The translations under genes were made by a program, and so were the position numbers. From Shinella daejeonensis (GTDB lineage: Bacteria > Pseudomonadota > Alphaproteobacteria > Rhizobiales > Rhizobiaceae), in NCBI RefSeq assembly GCF_024281235.1, contig NZ_JAHWXY010000014.1:19882-83881 (forward strand): 64,000 nt of DNA, in the 5' to 3' direction. This document shows positions 38,394 through 47,722 of this stretch, piece by piece (position 1 is the stretch's first letter; the number at the start of each line of letters is the position of its first letter). The notes beneath the pieces were generated by a model that worked only from the letters and a program-made list of their open reading frames with translations, was not told the origin of the DNA and searched no databases.

Positions 38394-39417
38394 ACCGGCA
38401 CGCCACGCCGCCCGCGCCGTGCTGCGGGCAGCGCTTGCCGGCTTCGTGCTTTCCTTCGGCCTTCCGGCCGCAGCCTGCGCCGAAACGCTCGCGATAGCCG
38501 TCACGAGCCGGCCGCTCGAACGGTTCCTGCCCGGTTCGGACCGGCGCGTCTTCGGCAGGCTCGAATTCCTGGGCGGCATCGTCTTTTCCTCGCGCGACCC
38601 TCTTCTCGGCGCGATTTCCTCCATCCGCCTGCGCAAGGACGGAGAGAATTTCGTCGCCGTTCTCGATACCGGCCACTGGCTGACCGGCCGCATCACCCGC
38701 AACGCGGAAGGCCGCCTGAACGGCCTTGCCGACCTGAACATCCGCTCGATGATCGACGATAAGGGGCGCAGGGAGAACGCCAAAAGCCGGATGGATGCCG
38801 AAGGTCTCGCCATCGGCCGGGGAGAACTGCTCGTGAGCTACGAGTTTTCCCACCGCATCGATGCCTATCCCGATCCCGGCTTCATGGACGCCCGGCCGAT
38901 CCGCCGGCTGCCCTTCCCCTTTCCGAAACGGGAAATGCGCAACAACCGCGGCCTGGAGACCATCGCCGTCTCACCCGAAAACGGCCCGCTCGGGGCGGTT
39001 GCGGTCACGGTCGCCGAACGCAGCCTCGACGCGGATGGCAATCTTCTGGCGGCGATCCTCGACGGTCCCATGGCCGGCGCCTTCGCCGTCCGGCGAAACG
39101 ATCCCTGGGATGCGACCGACGGGGCCTTTCTGCCGGATGGCGATCTCCTGCTTCTGGAGCGGCGCTTCCGGCTTGCCGACGGCGTCGGCATGCGTATCCG
39201 CCGCATCGACGGCAAGACCATCCGTCCGGGCGCCGTCGTCGACGGCGAAGTGCTGATCGACGCGGACCTCAGCCACCAGATCGACAATATGGAAGGGCTG
39301 GATGTCGTCTCCACTCCGGACGGCGACACCCGCATCGTCATCGTATCCGACGACAATCATTCGATCCTGCAACGCAACCTGATGCTGGAATTCCGGCTGC
39401 TTCCCGCCGGAAAATGA
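38353..39417 (+). CDS. Exported phytase-like esterase-family protein
   Basis: A 354-residue protein of the phytase-like (PF13449) beta-propeller family. A signal peptide is visible ([19 protein letters not shown], cleavage around residue 42). Family landmarks include [31 protein letters not shown] and [26 protein letters not shown]. The enzymatic role of rhizobial members is unproven. The start is a GTG either at 38353 or at 38383; both lie within cobT's end, so translational coupling is likely. A hairpin follows the stop. Confidence 0.8.
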   Translation: MQARAAAAGAVPAEPARHAARAVLRAALAGFVLSFGLPAAACAETLAIAVTSRPLERFLPGSDRRVFGRLEFLGGIVFSSRDPLLGAISSIRLRKDGENFVAVLDTGHWLTGRITRNAEGRLNGLADLNIRSMIDDKGRRENAKSRMDAEGLAIGRGELLVSYEFSHRIDAYPDPGFMDARPIRRLPFPFPKREMRNNRGLETIAVSPENGPLGAVAVTVAERSLDADGNLLAAILDGPMAGAFAVRRNDPWDATDGAFLPDGDLLLLERRFRLADGVGMRIRRIDGKTIRPGAVVDGEVLIDADLSHQIDNMEGLDVVSTPDGDTRIVIVSDDNHSILQRNLMLEFRLLPAGK

Positions 39418-39440
39418 AAACCGCCCGAGCGGCGGTCTTC
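39417..39440 (+). terminator. Hairpin after the phytase-like gene
   Basis: ACCGCC and GGCGGT form a 6-bp stem with loop CGAGC immediately after the stop codon, preceded by four A and followed by CTTCGG. It sits between two convergent genes and is a plausible, weak intrinsic terminator. Confidence 0.5.
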
Positions 39441-39451
39441 GGCCCGGCCGT

Positions 39452-40090
39452 TCAGGCCGGCTTTTCCACGCCCGGCATCGGCTTCAGCCGGCTCATCAGC
39501 GCCCCATAGGGCAGCAGCATGACGACGCCCACCAGCACCTTCACCGAAAAATCGCCGATCGCCCAGGAAATCCAGCGCGGTGTTTCAGCAAGGAAAACAC
39601 CGAGAACCGGCGCCCATTCGATCGCGAAGGCATCGTTCGGCCCGATGATCGAGAAAACCGGCGCAAAGGCCAGCGAGAAGAACAGCGCCGTATCCAGCAG
39701 GGAGCCGGCCAGCGACGCCACCAGCGGCGCGCGCCACCAGGTCTGGCGGCGTAGCCGGTTGAACACCGAGATATCGAGCAGCTGGCCGATCAGGAAGGCC
39801 GTGCCGGAGGCAATGGCGATGCGCGGCGTGGACGCGCCGAAGGAGAAGGCGACCGCCACCAGGAAACCTGCCGCCACCACCCGCCGCGCGATACGCGGAC
39901 CGAACTGGCGATTGGTGAGATCGGTGACGAGGAAGGCGACCGGATAGGTGAAGGCGCCATAGGTCAGAAGATCGCCGAGACTGATGCCGAACAACGTTCC
40001 CGAGAGAGGAAACTGCACCAGCACGTTCGAGGCGACGACGACCGCCGTCATCAGGAGGACATAGATAAGGATATAGCGGTTCGCTTGCAT
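39452..40090 (-). CDS. Queuosine precursor transporter (VUT family, YhhQ-like)
   Basis: A 212-residue membrane protein with about six hydrophobic helices. The VUT/COG1738 signature includes DLLTYGAFTYPVAFLVTDLTNRQFG and FNRLRRQTWWRAPLVASLAGS. The E. coli member YhhQ takes up preQ0/preQ1 for queuosine tRNA modification. The start at 40090 has AGGA 8 bases upstream, and the leader may form a preQ1-type fold (see separate entry). It lies downstream of rpmB on the same strand, 116 bases away. Confidence 0.9.
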   Translation of the reverse strand: MQANRYILIYVLLMTAVVVASNVLVQFPLSGTLFGISLGDLLTYGAFTYPVAFLVTDLTNRQFGPRIARRVVAAGFLVAVAFSFGASTPRIAIASGTAFLIGQLLDISVFNRLRRQTWWRAPLVASLAGSLLDTALFFSLAFAPVFSIIGPNDAFAIEWAPVLGVFLAETPRWISWAIGDFSVKVLVGVVMLLPYGALMSRLKPMPGVEKPA

Positions 40091-40116
40091 TTTTTTATCC
40101 TGGGTGATGCCACCAG
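40087..40116 (-). promoter_or_regulatory. Candidate preQ1-I-like leader of the queuosine precursor transporter
   Basis: On the minus strand CTGG (40116-40113) can pair with CCAG (40103-40100), the loop holds GCAT (40110-40107) and the A-rich tail ATAAAAAA leads into ATGC (40090-40087), which pairs perfectly with GCAT. This is the layout of a class I preQ1 pseudoknot, with the start codon inside helix P2. P1 has only four pairs, and a competing hairpin GGTG-GCAT-CACC is possible, so this is tentative. Confidence 0.35.
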
Positions 40117-40206
40117 CGGAAGCAATGACGATTGTCGGAATGCATCGGAGCCCGGCCGTTTCCGGTCAGGCTCCGAAAAAAGTCTCGGCTTCCGGCTGGC
40201 TCAGGC

Positions 40207-40491
40207 TCAGGCGGCGGCCTTCTTGGCGATCTGGCGACGCAGCAGACGTGCGCGCATCGACAATTCGTTCTCGTCGGCCTTCAGCAGGAAGGCGTCGAGG
40301 CCACCGCGATGCTCGACCGAGCGCAGCGCCGCAGCGGAAACGCGAAGACGGAAACGCTGGCCGAGGGCGTCGGAAATCAGCGTCACGTTGCACAGGTTCG
40401 GCAGGAACTTGCGCTTCGTCTTGTTGTTTGCGTGGCTCACGTTGTTGCCCGACTGGACGCCCTTGCCGGTCAGTTCGCAATTACGGGACAT
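40207..40491 (-). CDS. rpmB: 50S ribosomal protein L28
   Basis: A 94-residue L28, slightly shorter than the 97-100 residues usual in rhizobia. [20 protein letters not shown] and the TKRKFLPNL motif are diagnostic. It is a structural protein of the large ribosomal subunit. Single gene, divergent from the DUF3108 gene, as in other rhizobia. Confidence 0.97.
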   Translation of the reverse strand: MSRNCELTGKGVQSGNNVSHANNKTKRKFLPNLCNVTLISDALGQRFRLRVSAAALRSVEHRGGLDAFLLKADENELSMRARLLRRQIAKKAAA

Positions 40492-40749
40492 GGTACACCT
40501 ATATGTTCTTGTGTTCGGGACAACACGTTTCCGGCACCGTAACCGGCCGCGGTCCGTCTGGCCTTTTCAGGAAAGTCGCGGTTCTATAGTCACAGCGGGC
40601 GGCAACGTCAAGCCAAACCTGCGCATGACGCGGATTTCGATTGCCAGATACCCCGATTTGCAGGCAATAGCAAATCGGCGGGACCGGCCGGCGGCGTAGA
40701 TTTGCCGCATTGGGCCGCTAGGCGGATGTCTTTCGACAGGAGCGGGCAG

Positions 40750-41526
40750 ATGAACGGGTTGAGATGGATTGCCGGCGCGGCCGCCTCGCTTGCGTTTGCA
40801 GGCTTTGCAACGCCGCTTTCTTCCGCCGGGCTCGAGCATCGTACGGACTACAGCATCCGGCTGGCGGGCCTGCCGATCGCCTTCGCCTCCTTCCGCTCGC
40901 AATTCGACGACAAGCGTTACACGATCTCCGGCAGCCTCAAATCCGCCGGTCTCGCCGACATTTTCTCCAGCACCCGCGGCACCACCGAAGTCTCGGGCGT
41001 CATCCATCGCGCAAGTCTCAGGGCCCGGACCTATACCGTCTCCTATCGTAGCGGCAAGCGCGGCCGCGACATCGATGTGGCCTTCCGCAACGGCGACGTG
41101 GTGAAGGCCAGCATGACGCCGCCGCGCAAGCTGCCGAAAAACTGGGTGCCCGTCTCGCGCAACGACATGCGCGCCGTGCTCGATCCGATTTCCGGACTGA
41201 TCATTCCCGCAGACGGGCGCGTCTGCCCGAAGACGCTGCCGATTTTCGATGGCGAATCGCGTCTCGACCTGAAACTTTCGGCCAAGGGCACCCGCCCCTT
41301 CTCGACCAGGGGCTTCAAGGGCGAGGCGATCGTCTGCGGCATCCGTTTCATTCCGCGCGCCGGCTACAAGAAGGGCCGCAGCGACGTGGAATATCTGCGC
41401 CGGCTCACGACGATGGAAATCTGGTTTGCCAAGGCCGAGGGAGCGAATGTATACGCTCCCGTCTATGCCAAGATTCCGACCTCGCTTGGCCCCGTCACGG
41501 TTTCGGCCACGCGCTTCGGCGAATGA
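40750..41526 (+). CDS. Exported DUF3108 protein
   Basis: A 258-residue protein with a signal peptide (WIAGAAASLAFAGFATPLSSAG) and a DUF3108 beta-barrel-like domain from about residue 30 (YSIRLAGLPIAFASFRSQFDDKRYTI). Two Cys residues (in RVCPKTLP and EAIVCGI) could form a disulfide. Function is unknown; DUF3108 proteins are periplasmic or outer-membrane associated. ATG 40750 is supported by AGGAG 8 bases upstream. Confidence 0.85.
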   Translation: MNGLRWIAGAAASLAFAGFATPLSSAGLEHRTDYSIRLAGLPIAFASFRSQFDDKRYTISGSLKSAGLADIFSSTRGTTEVSGVIHRASLRARTYTVSYRSGKRGRDIDVAFRNGDVVKASMTPPRKLPKNWVPVSRNDMRAVLDPISGLIIPADGRVCPKTLPIFDGESRLDLKLSAKGTRPFSTRGFKGEAIVCGIRFIPRAGYKKGRSDVEYLRRLTTMEIWFAKAEGANVYAPVYAKIPTSLGPVTVSATRFGE

Positions 41527-41565
41527 CGGCCACGCCGGTCGGCCAAACGCCAGGAGTGACCGGCC

Positions 41566-42441
41566 TTGACATTGCGCGCGACCCTGATCGGCTTTTCGGC
41601 CATTCTGATGTGGGCGCTTCTCGCCCTTTTCACGGCCGCCTCCGGCAAGATGCCGCCATTCCAGCTTTCCGCCATCTGCTTCCTGATCGGTAGCCTGCCC
41701 GGCATCGCGGTCCTTGCCGCCCGGCCCGAGCGGGCACGCCTGCTCCGCCAGCCCGCACGGGTCTGGATCACCGGCATCGTCGGACTGTTCGGCTATCATT
41801 TCCTGTATTTCACGGCGTTGCGCAACGCGCCGGCGGTGGAAGCGAGCCTCATCGCCTATCTCTGGCCGCTCTTCATCGTGGTCGGTTCGGCGCTGCTGCC
41901 GGGAGAGACGCTGCGCTGGAACCATGTGGCCGGCGCGCTCGCCGGTCTGGCCGGCACCGCGCTGATCGTCGGCGGTCAGGGCGTCGCCTTCGACAGCGCC
42001 CATGCCATGGGTTATGGCGCGGCATTGCTCTGCGCCTTCACCTGGGCGACCTACTCCCTCGCCACCCGTCGTTTCGGCGCGGTCTCCACCGATGTGGTCA
42101 CCGGCTTCTGCCTTGCGACCGCATTCCTCTCCCTCATCGCCCACCTGCTGCTGGAAACGCCGGTCTGGCCCGCCTCCGGCTTCGAATGGCTCGCTGTCGC
42201 CGGTCTCGGCCTGCTGCCGGTCGGCGCCGCCTTCTACGCCTGGGACTACGGCGTGAAGAAAGGGAATATCCAGATTCTCGGCGCGGCGAGCTACACCGCG
42301 CCGCTATTGTCCACGCTCGTTCTCATCTTCGCCGGGTTCGCCGAGCCGTCCTGGCGGATCGCGCTTGCATGCCTGCTCGTCACCGGCGGCGCAGTGCTTG
42401 CGGCCAAGGACATGATCCGCCGGCGCACGGCCCCGGCCTGA
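41566..42441 (+). CDS. EamA/DMT-family transporter
   Basis: A 291-residue membrane protein with ten predicted helices in two EamA repeats (about residues 5-135 and 148-280). It belongs to the drug/metabolite transporter superfamily, close to the YddG/RhtA group of aromatic amino acid and metabolite exporters. The start is TTG at 41566, with AGGAG at optimal distance; no ATG fits. The substrate is unknown. Confidence 0.85.
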   Translation: MTLRATLIGFSAILMWALLALFTAASGKMPPFQLSAICFLIGSLPGIAVLAARPERARLLRQPARVWITGIVGLFGYHFLYFTALRNAPAVEASLIAYLWPLFIVVGSALLPGETLRWNHVAGALAGLAGTALIVGGQGVAFDSAHAMGYGAALLCAFTWATYSLATRRFGAVSTDVVTGFCLATAFLSLIAHLLLETPVWPASGFEWLAVAGLGLLPVGAAFYAWDYGVKKGNIQILGAASYTAPLLSTLVLIFAGFAEPSWRIALACLLVTGGAVLAAKDMIRRRTAPA

Positions 42442-42452
42442 GGCCGCCGGCT

Positions 42453-43223
42453 TCAGAACGCGTCCTTGCGGGCGCGGATCTCCGCAAAAACCGCAGCGTC
42501 ACTTGCCCTTTCCATGCCGAGATGGCGCCGGATCGCCGGATCGGCGGCTCGCAGGAACGGATTGGTCGCCTTCTCCTCGCCGATGGTCGTGGGCGCGGTG
42601 AAGCCGCCGGCGGCGCGCAGCGTCTCGATTGCCGCCACCCGCCGCGCCAGCGCCGCATTGTCCGGGTCGACCGTCCGCGCGAAGCGGGCGTTGGACAGCG
42701 TATATTCGTGGCCGAAATAGACCCGCGTCTTCTCGGGCAGGGCGGCAAGCTTCGTCAGCGAATTCCACATGTCGGCGGGACCGCCCTCGAACAGCCGGCC
42801 GCAACCGAGCGCAAAGAGCGTGTCGGCGGAAAAGAGCAGCTTTTCCTCCGGCAGATGGTAACAGACATGGCCCGCCGTATGGCCCGGCGTCGCAATGACC
42901 TCCACCCGCCGTCCGGCGAAGTCGAAGATATCGCCGCCGTCCACCCGTCGGTCGATGCCGGGAATGCGCGCCACCTCCCGCGCCGGCCCGGTGATCGTCA
43001 CCCCGAACCGCGCCTTCAGCGCGAGATTGGCCTCCACGTGGTCCTGATGATGATGGGTGGTGAAGATGTGCCCCAGCGTCCAGCCGCGGCGGGCGAGCGC
43101 ATCCAGGATCGCCTCTTCCTCCGGCGCGTCGATGCTCGCCGTCGCGCCGCTTTCCGGATCGTGCAGCAACACGCCGAAATTGTCGCTGCGGCAGGTGAAA
43201 AGTTCGATTTCCAGCGCGGCCAT
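42453..43223 (-). CDS. gloB: Hydroxyacylglutathione hydrolase (glyoxalase II)
   Basis: A 256-residue metallo-beta-lactamase-fold enzyme that hydrolyses S-lactoylglutathione to lactate and glutathione. The metal motif is THHHQDH (residues 56-62), followed by [32 protein letters not shown] and VYFGHEYT with further ligands. The C-terminal HAGH domain (TNPFLRA) is present. Start at 43223 chosen for its GGGAG site; the longer upstream frame overlaps the divergent methyltransferase gene. Confidence 0.94.
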   Translation of the reverse strand: MAALEIELFTCRSDNFGVLLHDPESGATASIDAPEEEAILDALARRGWTLGHIFTTHHHQDHVEANLALKARFGVTITGPAREVARIPGIDRRVDGGDIFDFAGRRVEVIATPGHTAGHVCYHLPEEKLLFSADTLFALGCGRLFEGGPADMWNSLTKLAALPEKTRVYFGHEYTLSNARFARTVDPDNAALARRVAAIETLRAAGGFTAPTTIGEEKATNPFLRAADPAIRRHLGMERASDAAVFAEIRARKDAF

Positions 43224-43358
43224 GACGTTACTCCCTGCGCGATTGGCATATGCGCGGAATGTAAGGCAATCGACCTCGAAGTCCACCGGTTCCCTTCGCT
43301 TCCCCGCATCGCGCGAAAACCCCTTCCACTTCGGCCGGAATTGCCTAGATTGGCGGAC

Positions 43359-44144
43359 ATGCATACCGATATCGTGGATCTTCGCGAATTCTACCACTCG
43401 CCGCTCGGCCGGCTGGCGGGCCACTCCATCGCCATGGCGCTGTCCTCCTTATGGGCGCGGATGCCGGAAGAACGGCTGGTCGGCCTCGGCTATGCCGTGC
43501 CCTATCTCGACCGGTTCCGTGCCGACACGGAGCGAACCTTCGCTTTCATGCCGGCCGGCCAGGGCGCGGTGAACTGGCCGCCGGGCGAGCCTTCGGCGAC
43601 CGCTCTCGTCTTCGACGAGGATCTGCCCCTGCCGGATGCTTCGGTGGACCGGGTGCTGATGGTCCATTCGCTGGAATTCGCCGAAAGCCCCCGCGAAACG
43701 ATGAAGGAACTGTGGCGGGTGCTGGCGCCCGGCGGCCGGCTGGTCATCGTCGTCCCGAACCGGCGCGGCTTCTGGGCGCGCATGGAGCACACGCCCTTCG
43801 GTTCCGGCCGCCCCTATTCGCGCGGCCAGCTGACGGCGCTCCTGCGCGAGACCAATTTCACGCCCGGCGCGACGGCCGAGGCGCTGTTCTTTCCGCCCTC
43901 GAAGCGGCGCAGCGTGCAGAAACTCCGCGGCCTGTTCGAACGGCTCGGACGCGCCCTCTGGCCGATATTTTCCGGGGTCATCGTCGTGGAGGCGCAAAAA
44001 CGCCTCTACCAGGGCCTGCCCGTCGCCGCCCGGGCCTCACGCCGCGTTTTCGTGCCGGTGCTGACGCCCCATGGCGTGCCCTCGACCCGCAACGGCCTGC
44101 CGCCCCGCTGGCAAACCCTCGACAAAAGCCGGAGCGGCCGCTAA
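43359..44144 (+). CDS. SAM-dependent methyltransferase (class I)
   Basis: A 261-residue protein with the methyltransferase fold of the UbiE/type 11 group. [26 protein letters not shown] and [21 protein letters not shown] are motifs II-III, while the glycine-rich SAM motif I is weak (YDRF-like region replaced by [17 protein letters not shown]), so the cofactor site may be altered. It is found divergent from gloB in rhizobia. The substrate is unknown. Confidence 0.82.
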   Translation: MHTDIVDLREFYHSPLGRLAGHSIAMALSSLWARMPEERLVGLGYAVPYLDRFRADTERTFAFMPAGQGAVNWPPGEPSATALVFDEDLPLPDASVDRVLMVHSLEFAESPRETMKELWRVLAPGGRLVIVVPNRRGFWARMEHTPFGSGRPYSRGQLTALLRETNFTPGATAEALFFPPSKRRSVQKLRGLFERLGRALWPIFSGVIVVEAQKRLYQGLPVAARASRRVFVPVLTPHGVPSTRNGLPPRWQTLDKSRSGR

Positions 44145-44153
44145 GGCGGGCGC

Positions 44154-45110
44154 ATGGAACAACGGGACCCTCATCATATGACGGACGTATATTTCGACCG
44201 GATCGCGCTGATCGGCATCGGCCTCATCGGCTCCTCCATCGCGCGGGCCGTCAAGGCCAAGGGTCTCGCCGGCACGGTCGCCATCTCCAGCCGCAGCCGG
44301 GAAACCCTCGCCCGCGCCCGCAAACTCGATCTCGGAACGGAGTATATCCACGAAGCCGGAAAGGCAGTCGAGGGAGCCGACCTCGTCATCATCTCGGTTC
44401 CGGTCGGGGCCTCCGGCAAGGTGGCGGAGGAAATCGCCCCGTATCTGAAGCCCGGCGCCATCGTCACGGACGTCGGCTCCACCAAGGGTTCGGTCGTGGC
44501 GCAGATGTTGCCCCATATGCCGAAGGGGGTGCATTTCATCCCCGGCCACCCGATCGCCGGCACCGAGCATTCCGGTCCGGATGCGGGCTTCGCGGAACTC
44601 TTCCAGGGCCGCTGGTGCATCCTCACGCCCATCCAGGGCACCGACAAGGACGCCAAGCACCGGCTTGCCGCCTTCTGGCGCGCGCTCGGCTCCAGGGTCG
44701 ACGAAATGGATGCCGAGCACCACGACAAGGTGTTGGCCATCGTCTCGCACCTGCCGCATATCATCGCCTATAATATCGTCGGAACGGCCGACGATCTCGA
44801 GACGGTGACGGAATCGGAAGTCATCAAATATTCCGCCTCGGGCTTCCGCGACTTCACCCGCCTTGCCGCGTCCGACCCGACCATGTGGCGCGACGTCTGC
44901 CTGCACAACAAGGACGCGATCCTGGAGATGCTGGCGCGTTTTTCGGAGGACCTCGCCTATCTGCAACGCGCGATCCGCTGGGGCGACGGGGAAAAGCTCT
45001 TCAATCTCTTCACCCGGACCCGGGCCATCCGCCGCTCGATCATCGATGCCGGTCAGGATACATCCGCGCCGAACTTCGGCCGGCCACTCGACGCCGGGCA
45101 GGAAGACTGA
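44154..45110 (+). CDS. tyrC: Prephenate/arogenate (cyclohexadienyl) dehydrogenase
   Basis: A 318-residue NAD(P)-dependent enzyme of tyrosine synthesis. The dinucleotide motif is ALIGIGLIGSSIARAVK, followed by DVGSTKG and FIPGHPIAGTEHSG (catalytic His in the conserved HPIAG) and SHLPHIIAYNIV. It oxidatively decarboxylates prephenate or arogenate. Two starts are possible (44154 or 44178); neither has a strong ribosome site. It is usually behind hisC in rhizobia, which is missing here. Confidence 0.93.
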   Translation: MEQRDPHHMTDVYFDRIALIGIGLIGSSIARAVKAKGLAGTVAISSRSRETLARARKLDLGTEYIHEAGKAVEGADLVIISVPVGASGKVAEEIAPYLKPGAIVTDVGSTKGSVVAQMLPHMPKGVHFIPGHPIAGTEHSGPDAGFAELFQGRWCILTPIQGTDKDAKHRLAAFWRALGSRVDEMDAEHHDKVLAIVSHLPHIIAYNIVGTADDLETVTESEVIKYSASGFRDFTRLAASDPTMWRDVCLHNKDAILEMLARFSEDLAYLQRAIRWGDGEKLFNLFTRTRAIRRSIIDAGQDTSAPNFGRPLDAGQED

Positions 45111-45131
45111 CCCGGCTTCGGCGGGAAATGG

Positions 45132-45198
45132 TCCATCTCCTTGCTTAGCCGCATTCCCGGACGCAAAACGGCTGCGCACTTTTGCTGGACATGCTTCA
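45132..45198 (-). repeat. Structured intergenic repeat, type B copy 2
   Basis: On the minus strand the element reads TGAAGCATGTCC at its 5' end, TGA being the stop of the DUF2125 gene. The nested stems GCATGTCC with GGGAATGC and GCAAAA with TTTTGC surround GTGCGCAGCCG. It matches the copy at 51056 almost base for base and lies between two convergent genes. Confidence 0.8.
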
Positions 45199-46203
45199 AA
45201 GCGGCGGAATGACGCCGACCGGAAACAGGCCGAGATAGACCGTTCCATCCTTCACGGACACTTTCACCTGCGCCCGGTCGGTCCCGCCGGAAAGCACCGT
45301 CAAGGCCTTGGCGACGTTGGAAACGGCCTTCCGGCTTTCCGGAAAGGCTACGGAAATCCGGTCGCGCCAGGCAGCGATGCCGTCGATGGCAAGGTCGAGC
45401 GAACCGGAGACATAGCCTCCCTCGTCGACCGACAGAGGCCCGGAAAGCCGCACGCCCGTATCTTCGCCGAGATCGAGCGAAAAACCATGCAGTTCCATCT
45501 GAACGCCGTAGAGCGCATCCACCGGCGGGCCGGCGGTCGACAACCATTCGGCAGCGCCCGCGATCGTCACGTCGAGCGTCGCATCGACTGGTGGAATCTC
45601 GCGGCCGCCGGGATGAAGCGCCAGACCGTCGAACGATCCCGCCACGTCGAGCGCCTCACCGGAACGGCGCGCATGCGCCTCACCGTGACGCACGGCGATA
45701 CCGAGCGACAGATCCGCCGAAGGCACGCTAAGCCGGCCTTTCAGGCCGTCATAGGCAAGCGAGCCGCGATCGAGACCATCGGTCCAGGCGACGATGCTTG
45801 CCCGCAGCAGCGACCAGTCGGCAACGAAGGCGAGATCGGGCGACATGCGCAGCTGCGCCGGCCCGTCGACTTCCACGACGGCGTGACCGGGACGATAGAC
45901 CTGCGCCGCCGAACGCACCGGCCCGACGCTTGCCGCGATACCGGTGCGATGATCATCGACGCTCGCCGAATCGCAGAAGGCGCCGATGCGGAAAGGAAAG
46001 CCCCGGACCGAAAGCGCATCGCAGGCAAACGTCACCTGCCCGGTCTGCGAGGCGGCCATCCGTTCGGAAAGACGATCATGCAGTCGCATTGCGGCGTAGA
46101 ACCAGCCGCCGGCATAAAGGAGGGCGACGGCGACGACCACCACCGCAAGCACAACGACCTTGCGCGTTATTCCGGGCTCTCCGGCACGGCTTGACGATGC
46201 CAT
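45196..46203 (-). CDS. DUF2125 membrane-anchored protein
   Basis: A 335-residue protein with one N-terminal membrane helix (VVVLAVVVVAVALLYAGGWFY) and a large periplasmic DUF2125 domain that probably forms an AsmA/TamB-like beta sheet structure. VTFACDALSVRGFPFRIG.FC is a family landmark. Function is unknown. ATG 46203 has GGAG upstream. Convergent with tyrC through repeat copy B2 and divergent from the ChaC-like gene, a common rhizobial arrangement. Confidence 0.85.
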   Translation of the reverse strand: MASSSRAGEPGITRKVVVLAVVVVAVALLYAGGWFYAAMRLHDRLSERMAASQTGQVTFACDALSVRGFPFRIGAFCDSASVDDHRTGIAASVGPVRSAAQVYRPGHAVVEVDGPAQLRMSPDLAFVADWSLLRASIVAWTDGLDRGSLAYDGLKGRLSVPSADLSLGIAVRHGEAHARRSGEALDVAGSFDGLALHPGGREIPPVDATLDVTIAGAAEWLSTAGPPVDALYGVQMELHGFSLDLGEDTGVRLSGPLSVDEGGYVSGSLDLAIDGIAAWRDRISVAFPESRKAVSNVAKALTVLSGGTDRAQVKVSVKDGTVYLGLFPVGVIPPL

Positions 46204-46280
46204 AGTGTTCTCCAATTGTGGCGAAAGCGATTTGCCCGCCGGCGCGGTCAGAACGGGCAATTGCGGCAGCTTTGAGAGGA

Positions 46281-46847
46281 ATGGCTCCGGTGACGGTGGA
46301 TATGAACGATTTCTGGGTCTTTGGCTACGGCTCCCTGATGTGGAACCCGGGTTTCGAATATGAGGAACGGCGAGCGGCCCATCTCCACGGTTTTCACCGT
46401 TCGCTCTGCGTGCGCTCCTGGGTGCACCGCGGCACAGAGGAAAGACCGGGCCTCGTGCTCGGGCTCGACCGGGGCGGCTCGTGCCGCGGCATGGCCTTTC
46501 GCGTCGCCCCGGCGCGGCGCGACGCCGTTCTCGATTATCTGCGCGAACGCGAACTCGTCACCCATGTCTACAAGGAGCGCGTGATCGCCGCCACATTTGG
46601 CGAGGGCGTGCGGGTGCCGGTGCTCGCCTATATCATCGACCGCGCCCACCACCAGTATGCCGGCAATCTTTCCGTCGACGAGGCGGCTCTTTCCGTCAGC
46701 ATGGCCGCCGGCAAGTCCGGCGCGAATATCGATTATGTGCGCAACACCCTGGCGCATCTTCAGGCGATGGGCATTCGCGACCGCTGGCTGGAGGACGTCG
46801 GCCGCGCCGCCGGCGCGCTTCTCACTCCACCCGGGGAGCGCTGCTGA
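46281..46847 (+). CDS. Gamma-glutamylcyclotransferase (ChaC-like)
   Basis: About 188 residues. The substrate-binding motif is VFGYGSLMWNPGF and a conserved Glu is in YLRERELVTHVY. ChaC-type enzymes cleave glutathione to 5-oxoproline and Cys-Gly. The start is uncertain: ATG 46281, GTG 46290 and ATG 46302 are in frame, and the AGAGGA at 46275-46280 is best placed for the GTG. The 3' end overlaps the convergent plsC gene by 26 bases. Confidence 0.9.
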   Translation: MAPVTVDMNDFWVFGYGSLMWNPGFEYEERRAAHLHGFHRSLCVRSWVHRGTEERPGLVLGLDRGGSCRGMAFRVAPARRDAVLDYLRERELVTHVYKERVIAATFGEGVRVPVLAYIIDRAHHQYAGNLSVDEAALSVSMAAGKSGANIDYVRNTLAHLQAMGIRDRWLEDVGRAAGALLTPPGERC

Positions 46848-47637
46848 GCGGATCCGGCCGCTCTGCAAGTTCGGCAAGCCGCCGCCGGGCCGTCTCGGGC
46901 AGCGGAAGCGTCGGATTGGCCGCGACCGTCTCGATCAGCAGCCGGTCGCTTTGCCTCTCCATCACATCGATCAGATGCGCGAGAAAGGCGTCCGGCTCCA
47001 TGCCTGGCAGAACGGGCGGCAGGATACGCACCTTGAAGTGCCCCGGATAGCGGATGAACTTGCGCCGCGGCCAGAACAGGCCCGGATGCATGACGACCGG
47101 CACGACCGGCACCTGGAGATCGCGATAAAGCCGCGCGATACCGTATTTGTATTCCGGCGGCGCTCCGGGCGGACGGCGCGTGCCCTCCGGATAGATGATG
47201 AGCTGGCGCTCGCGTTGCAGTTCCTGCTTGGCCCGCTCCATCACGGCGGCCATGACCTTGCCGCGCGCGCTGCGGTTCACCGGCACCATGCGCTGCTTCT
47301 TGAGATACCAGCCGAAGAGCGGAATCCAGGTCAGCTCCCGCTTGAGGATATAGAAAGGATCGTCCAGCCAGGGCAGGAGTCCGTAGGTGTCCCAGAAAGA
47401 CTGGTGCTTGGGCGCGATGATGCAATTGCCCGCCGGCATGTTCTCCAGTCCCTCGATCGCAAAGGTCGTCCCGACGATCTTCGCGAAGAGCCAGTGGTTG
47501 CTTCTGGCCCAGTTCTTGGCGACGACATAGGCCTTCTTGCGCGGCAGCAGGAAATAGGCCGGCGTCATCACGATCATCTGCGCGATCAGATTGGCATAGA
47601 AGACGGTATTGAAAAGGATGGAACGGAAAACGATCAT
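46822..47637 (-). CDS. plsC: 1-acyl-sn-glycerol-3-phosphate acyltransferase
   Basis: A 271-residue PlsC-type enzyme that acylates lysophosphatidic acid in phospholipid synthesis. It has an N-terminal hydrophobic segment, the catalytic HX4D motif (HQSFWD), motif II around GWYLKKQRMVPVNR and motif III IIYPEGTRRPPG. Rhizobia carry several PlsC homologues, so it may have a specialised acyl preference. The YdcF-type gene is 85 bases upstream on the same strand. Confidence 0.93.
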   Translation of the reverse strand: MIVFRSILFNTVFYANLIAQMIVMTPAYFLLPRKKAYVVAKNWARSNHWLFAKIVGTTFAIEGLENMPAGNCIIAPKHQSFWDTYGLLPWLDDPFYILKRELTWIPLFGWYLKKQRMVPVNRSARGKVMAAVMERAKQELQRERQLIIYPEGTRRPPGAPPEYKYGIARLYRDLQVPVVPVVMHPGLFWPRRKFIRYPGHFKVRILPPVLPGMEPDAFLAHLIDVMERQSDRLLIETVAANPTLPLPETARRRLAELAERPDPLSSAPRVE

Positions 47638-47722
47638 CGAGCGCGGCCTGTATGCGGAATGCCTGCTGCTGCCCTACACGATATTGTGCGGGCATGAAAC
47701 TCCCGTTTCACGATGACATCCG

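Noticed and set aside
40145..40175. Hairpin GGAGCC/GGCTCC after rpmB as a terminator
   Set aside because: The T run lies on the wrong side of the stem for transcription from rpmB, so it is not a standard intrinsic terminator.
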